10,332 bases of DNA, from NCBI RefSeq assembly GCF_003184185.1, contig NZ_QHJG01000063.1, forward strand, positions 1 through 10,332. Reading direction: 5' to 3'. A program made the translations under genes and the position numbers. Shown here one piece after another: positions 7,022-10,332 of the stretch. This DNA is from Legionella qingyii (GTDB lineage: Bacteria > Pseudomonadota > Gammaproteobacteria > Legionellales > Legionellaceae). A model generated the notes under the pieces. The model had not been told where the DNA came from. It saw nothing but the letters and a program-made list of their open reading frames with translations, and ran no database searches. How positions within the stretch are numbered: the stretch's first letter is position 1; each line of letters begins with the position of its first letter.

Positions 7022-8266
7022 ATGGCTTTGAAGAAAAATAAGCAAGATAATAAATTTCTGTCAGAGGATGAGGATTTTATTTCTGACTCTAAAGCAGCGC
7101 TGTTGTCGAAAAAAACAGTGGTTGCTAACAGTATTCTTTTTATTGTTTTAATGCTTATTATTTCGGGAATAATATGGTCTTATTTTGGAATGATAGATGA
7201 CGTTGTTGTCGGGGAGGGAAAAGTCATTCCTTCTTCAGAAGTTAAAATTATACAAAGTCTGGATGGTGGAATTATTAATAAGATTTTGGTTCAGGAAGGG
7301 GAAATAGTTCATCCAAACCAAATTCTAGTAACTCTAGATGATACTCGGTATAAGGCTGATTATAAAAATGGTTATCATAGATATCTCGCTCTTTCAGCCA
7401 CTGTTGCTAGGCTAACGGCACAAGCTTATGGTCAGCCAAGTGTGCAGTTTTCTGCTGAGTTAAAAGAAAATGCTCCTGATCTTGTAGATAGAGAAAATTA
7501 TTTATTCAAAACTCAACTCGACTCGCTTCATTCAGAATTAGATAATTTACAACACTATTTAGAACTTGCTAAAGAACGAACCAAAATGTATGAAAGGTTA
7601 ACGGTCAAAGGATATGCATCTAAAGCAGAATATATTCGTACTCAGGAAATTATTGCGGAAATTCAACAAAAAATATTAGAGAAAAAAAATCAATATCAAA
7701 ATACTGCATGGAGTGAGCTCAATCAGCATAAAGCAGAGTTAATGAGTTTGACTGATTCATTAGCTTCTTTAAAAGATAAAATGGTGCGTACTCAATTAAG
7801 ATCACTTGTTTATGGCGTAGTTAAAAAAATCAATATTAAAACTGAGGGGGGAGTTGTAAGCCCTGGTGAAGATATTTTGGAAATTGTTCCTTTGTCAGAT
7901 AAGTTACTTGTTGAGGCAAAAGTAACGCCCAAGGATATCGCTTTTATTCATACCGGGCAAAAGGTATCAGTTAAGATTACTGCTTATGATTATACAGTCT
8001 ATGGTAGTTTAAATGGAGTTGTTACTTATATCAGTCCAGATGCAATTGAGGACTCAAGTAATAAGTTACCAGGGAGAGAACCAATAACTTTTTATATGAT
8101 CCGTGTACAAACCGATAAAAATTATTTAGGGAATGATAAACATAAATTACCCATAATTCCTGGTATGACAGCAAATGTTTTTATTAAAACAGGCAAAAAA
8201 AGTGTTTTGGATTATATTCTTAAACCAATTTTTAAAGCCAAAGAGGAATCTTTTAGGGAAAGATAA
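7022..8266 (+). CDS. lssD: Type I secretion periplasmic adaptor (HlyD/LapC family)
   Basis: This membrane-fusion protein should bridge LssB and an outer-membrane TolC-like channel. The 414-residue chain has a charged cytoplasmic tail (1-32), a single membrane anchor (about 33-55), a first lipoyl half-motif (about 75-108, QSLDGGIINKILVQEGE), and a coiled-coil hairpin rich in Lys, Glu and Gln (about 160-255). The second lipoyl half (about 258-290), a beta-barrel and a C-terminal IPGMTANVFIKTGKKS stretch (379-394) resembling the HlyD family signature complete it. The length is typical of the family. A strong GGAAGGGAAG lies inside the end of lssB, about 5 bases before the ATG, so the two genes are one transcription unit. 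No TolC gene follows; that partner must be encoded elsewhere. Confidence 0.95.
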   Translation: MALKKNKQDNKFLSEDEDFISDSKAALLSKKTVVANSILFIVLMLIISGIIWSYFGMIDDVVVGEGKVIPSSEVKIIQSLDGGIINKILVQEGEIVHPNQILVTLDDTRYKADYKNGYHRYLALSATVARLTAQAYGQPSVQFSAELKENAPDLVDRENYLFKTQLDSLHSELDNLQHYLELAKERTKMYERLTVKGYASKAEYIRTQEIIAEIQQKILEKKNQYQNTAWSELNQHKAELMSLTDSLASLKDKMVRTQLRSLVYGVVKKINIKTEGGVVSPGEDILEIVPLSDKLLVEAKVTPKDIAFIHTGQKVSVKITAYDYTVYGSLNGVVTYISPDAIEDSSNKLPGREPITFYMIRVQTDKNYLGNDKHKLPIIPGMTANVFIKTGKKSVLDYILKPIFKAKEESFRER

Positions 8267-8307
8267 GGGATATTACATCGTTATTTAAAAATAATTTAAC
8301 TTTAATG

Positions 8308-8326
8308 AGTGAAAAAAGCACTTTTT
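8308..8326 (+). terminator. Weak candidate terminator after lssD
   Basis: AGTG at 8308-8311 pairs with CACT at 8319-8322 around a 7-base A-rich loop and is followed by four T. The stem has only four base pairs, so termination would be inefficient at best. It lies 42 bases after the lssD stop and before the candidate promoter of the next gene. Read-through from lssD into the adhesin gene is possible. Confidence 0.22.
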
Positions 8327-8333
8327 GTACAAA
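8324..8333. repeat. Perfect 10-bp palindrome upstream of the adhesin promoter
   Basis: TTTGTACAAA is a perfect palindrome ending five bases before the candidate -35 at 8339. Such a position suits a binding site for a dimeric regulator that activates or represses the adhesin promoter, but I cannot name a factor. In AT-rich DNA a 10-bp palindrome may also arise by chance. Confidence 0.3.
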
Positions 8334-8338
8334 TAAAT

Positions 8339-8367
8339 TTGAATAAAATTTAGTCAATATCTATACT
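8339..8367 (+). promoter_or_regulatory. Candidate sigma70-like promoter for the adhesin gene
   Basis: TTGAAT at 8339-8344 (four of six) and TATACT at 8362-8367 (five of six) are separated by 17 bp. Transcription would start near 8374 and give an untranslated leader of about 120 bases. This is the best promoter match I see in the window. It suggests that the adhesin can be expressed separately from lssB-lssD. The leader 8374-8494 holds no structured RNA I recognise; it lacks a c-di-GMP riboswitch core. Confidence 0.48.
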
Positions 8368-8494
8368 TTAATTACTATATTTATGATGAAACTCCCACTA
8401 CTTGAAAGTATCAGTTTGTTCAGGTGTTTAATAACGTGCAGGTACTAAGTCATGGAAGAATTAAGAACCTTGCAATATGGTTTTAGGTGTTCTT

Positions 8495-10332
8495 ATGGCT
8501 TCCAAGATTATTCACTATAGTAATGAACAATTAATTTTGGCGCACAAAATCACTTCCTATGGTAATGCAAATTTAAATTTAACGCTCAATACAAATAAGA
8601 GTATAGGTATTGTAGGAAATGGGAATGATAATATTAAATTAACAGGAAATGATAATATTCTTGCAGTAGGTAATGGTAAAGATACGCTCTCAGTTTTAGG
8701 TGATAATAACCTTCTAATTGTCGGGAATGGCAATAATTCGGTGACACTTTCTGGTAAAAATGAGACCTTGTTTATTGGAAATGGTAATAACCTAATTAAT
8801 GCCTTATCTTCATCCGGCAAGGATGTTATTACCGCAGGTAATGGAAATAACATTTTAAACCTTGGGTATGCCCATGTTGCGAATAGCATGGTTCAGCTCA
8901 GCGCCGCGAATTTTACAATAACCCTTGGTCAAGGGATTAACTCCGTCAACTCTTTAACTACGGGGAGCACGGTTATAACTTTGGGCAATAAAAGTAATAG
9001 CGTTGATGCTGGTGTTGGTTCCTCTGTTATAACAGGAGGAAATGGCGCTGATAAGATGACCTTTGAAGCTAATTTAAACGCCATTGCTCACGGAGGGGCT
9101 TCTACATATAGTGGGGGTAATGGAGTTGATGTTTTAGAACTGAAAGTAAGCTACGGACAACTTAATTCTATAGATTTTAAAAATAATGTTTTAGGTTTTA
9201 AAGCTGCTGTTGCTTCTGGAGCAGAAGCAAAAAGCTTTTTCAAATTTTCTGCCATTCCTTTAAGTGTTAAAGGATTTGAACAAATTAAGATCGTGGCTCA
9301 AGATCTCGGAGCACCTAAAGTTTCATTTACTCCAACTGCAGTTCGCGAAAGCACGGCGGGTGCTAAATTAGGTACATTATCGGCAACTGATATTGATGCT
9401 AAGGATCAGCACTACTGGTTAATTATGAACAATAATGCTAATGGCTCCCTTAAGTATGTTGTGGGAAATGAAAGTACCCAAGTTATTAAGGGTTTAACCT
9501 GGTTTAATGGAGTAAATGGGCCTGAAACTCTAAAATTAGCTGCGGGCGTAGCACTTGATAGTTCAACTCCAGGTATGTTACCTATTACAGTGGCAGTAGC
9601 GGATATCGCTCAACTACAGGCAATAAAAGCGGGTACTTTACAAGTTAGTGCATTACCAACACAAACGTACAATGTTCCTGTGATTGCAGTTCCAGTACCT
9701 CCTACCTCATTACGAGTAACAAGCCCTGGGGGAGATGAAAATACATCAATACCATTAAATATAAGCGCTGCAACACGGTATGCTGGCGATGTATTAACTT
9801 ATAAAATCACGGGTGTCCCTGCTGGTGGTTCTTTATCTGCCGGGACACTAAATCAGGATGGTAGTTGGACGCTTACTGCAGCACAAATTGTTGGGTTAAC
9901 TTTTAAATCCGGATTAAATCAGGTCTCAGGTTCTGTGACTCTTAATGTAATTGCTACATCTACCTCCCCCAAAGGTTTATCCGCAAGCATTCAGCAATCA
10001 ATAAAGATCGGAGTTAATCCTGTTGCCGATGCTCCTATCTTAAGTACGCAAGCGGCCTCCGGGAATGAAAATACCCCCATCCCCCTTAATATAAGCGCAA
10101 AACTACCAGTGGGAGACACCACGGATGTGTTGTCAGTAAAGATTGGCAATGTTCCTATTGGCGCGACGCTAAGTTCAGGAGGGACTGTGTTGGTACGTAA
10201 TACTGATGGTACTTATACCATTAATGCGAGCCAATTGAAGGGGCTTGCCATTAAGTTAAATGACCAATTGGCCAGCACCACCAAACTTGCATTAGCAATA
10301 ACGGCCTACTCCACCGTAGGAACTTCAGTAGC
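8495..10332 (+). CDS. Large RTX/Ig-like type I-secreted adhesin, N-terminal 612 residues (runs off the window)
   Basis: The frame is open from the ATG at 8495 to the window end with no stop, giving 612 complete codons of a probably much larger surface or secreted adhesin. There is no Sec signal peptide, as expected for a type I substrate. Domains seen are: a beta-solenoid of RTX-like repeats (about 36-216) ending in GGNGADKMT (181-189) and GGNGVDVLE (207-215); a linker ending in VKGFEQIKI; a cadherin-like stretch (about 274-310, with VRESTAGAKLGTLSATDID); a segment of unknown fold (about 311-400); then Ig-like repeats with a 110-residue period from about 404. The start is supported by AGGTG at 8485-8489; an in-frame ATG at 8477 is an alternative that adds six residues. 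The family is RtxA/LapA-like by repeat type and by position after lssB-lssD. The C-terminal secretion signal must lie beyond the window. Confidence 0.87.
   Translation, partial: MASKIIHYSNEQLILAHKITSYGNANLNLTLNTNKSIGIVGNGNDNIKLTGNDNILAVGNGKDTLSVLGDNNLLIVGNGNNSVTLSGKNETLFIGNGNNLINALSSSGKDVITAGNGNNILNLGYAHVANSMVQLSAANFTITLGQGINSVNSLTTGSTVITLGNKSNSVDAGVGSSVITGGNGADKMTFEANLNAIAHGGASTYSGGNGVDVLELKVSYGQLNSIDFKNNVLGFKAAVASGAEAKSFFKFSAIPLSVKGFEQIKIVAQDLGAPKVSFTPTAVRESTAGAKLGTLSATDIDAKDQHYWLIMNNNANGSLKYVVGNESTQVIKGLTWFNGVNGPETLKLAAGVALDSSTPGMLPITVAVADIAQLQAIKAGTLQVSALPTQTYNVPVIAVPVPPTSLRVTSPGGDENTSIPLNISAATRYAGDVLTYKITGVPAGGSLSAGTLNQDGSWTLTAAQIVGLTFKSGLNQVSGSVTLNVIATSTSPKGLSASIQQSIKIGVNPVADAPILSTQAASGNENTPIPLNISAKLPVGDTTDVLSVKIGNVPIGATLSSGGTVLVRNTDGTYTINASQLKGLAIKLNDQLASTTKLALAITAYSTVGTSV
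8600..9142 (+). repeat. RTX-like beta-solenoid repeats at the adhesin N-terminus
   Basis: Codons for a G-N-G-N/K-D/N core recur at 8612, 8666, 8720 and 8774, exactly 54 bp (18 residues) apart, with a fifth copy at 8834 after a 2-residue insertion. Each 18-residue unit is two degenerate nonapeptide turns with hydrophobic residues at regular spacing. Later coils start near residues 142, 161 and 179 (steps of 19 and 18). The last two units match the calcium-binding consensus GGxGxDxUx exactly; the earlier ones often have Asn where Asp or Gly is expected. Confidence 0.75.
9704..10332 (+). repeat. Tandem Ig-like repeats, period 110 residues (about two units visible)
   Basis: Unit 1 covers residues 404-513 and unit 2 starts at 514 and is cut by the window end. 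Anchor motifs recur exactly 110 residues apart: GDENTSIPLNISA from 413 and GNENTPIPLNISA from 523. Each anchor is followed by a GD.xDVL/VLTYKI-like strand, a VPxGxxLS turn, a DGS/DGT-W/Y strand and an xAxQLxGL segment. This is the pattern of the calcium-stabilised Ig-like or cadherin-like extender repeats of giant type I adhesins. The codons differ at many synonymous positions, so the copies are not recently duplicated. Confidence 0.72.

Noticed and set aside
8267..8494. c-di-GMP (GEMM) riboswitch or other structured leader before the adhesin
   Set aside because: This was tempting because adhesins are often controlled by c-di-GMP, but the conserved GEMM core is absent and only short AT-rich inverted repeats are seen.
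8495..8600. LapA/BapA-type retention module or Sec signal peptide at the adhesin N-terminus
   Set aside because: The first 35 residues are polar and Asn-rich, with no hydrophobic core and no resemblance to the retention-module strands I know.
8600..8863. CRISPR-like or satellite repeats with 54-bp spacing
   Set aside because: The periodicity keeps the reading frame and varies at synonymous positions, so it reflects protein repeats rather than a DNA array.
8557..8889. 110-codon minus-strand frame antisense to the RTX-like repeats
   Set aside because: Its Leu/Pro/Phe-rich periodic product mirrors the Gly/Asn repeats on the plus strand, so it is a shadow of the adhesin.

Overview
The window looks like AT-rich gammaproteobacterial chromosome. 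The gene set and the LssB/LapB-type secretion genes fit Legionella or a close relative best. That placement is inferred from gene content and style only; no 16S rRNA or other species marker is present.

Left part (1-1256): an unexplained 5' edge with two weak short frames, then rsgA on the minus strand (ribosome-maturation GTPase). A 96-bp divergent spacer separates rsgA from the plus-strand genes. rsgA and orn are also divergent neighbours in E. coli; here cca lies between them.

Middle part (1257-4642): a tightly packed plus-strand operon, cca (CCA-adding enzyme), orn (oligoribonuclease), queH (epoxyqueuosine reductase) and a zinc-type cation diffusion facilitator. The genes overlap by 11, 4 and 4 bp, so translation is probably coupled. 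Three of the four act on RNA, two of them on tRNA; the transporter is the odd member.

Right part (4824-10332): a type I secretion locus. lssB encodes the inner-membrane ABC transporter, with an N-terminal C39-like domain that appears to have lost its peptidase residues. lssD, two bases downstream, encodes the HlyD-type periplasmic adaptor. After a 228-bp gap with a good sigma70-like promoter, a long frame opens at 8495 and runs off the window without a stop (612 codons seen). It encodes an RtxA/LapA-like secreted adhesin and is very probably the cargo of LssB-LssD. No TolC-type outer-membrane gene is present, so that part must be encoded elsewhere.

The most unusual point is the architecture of this adhesin. 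Its N-terminus carries an RTX-like solenoid with an 18-residue period, ending in two canonical GGxGxDxUx nonapeptides. RTX blocks normally sit near the C-terminus of type I substrates. The solenoid is followed by a cadherin-like segment and by Ig-like tandem repeats with a 110-residue period. I see no mobile element, CRISPR array, tRNA or rRNA in the window.
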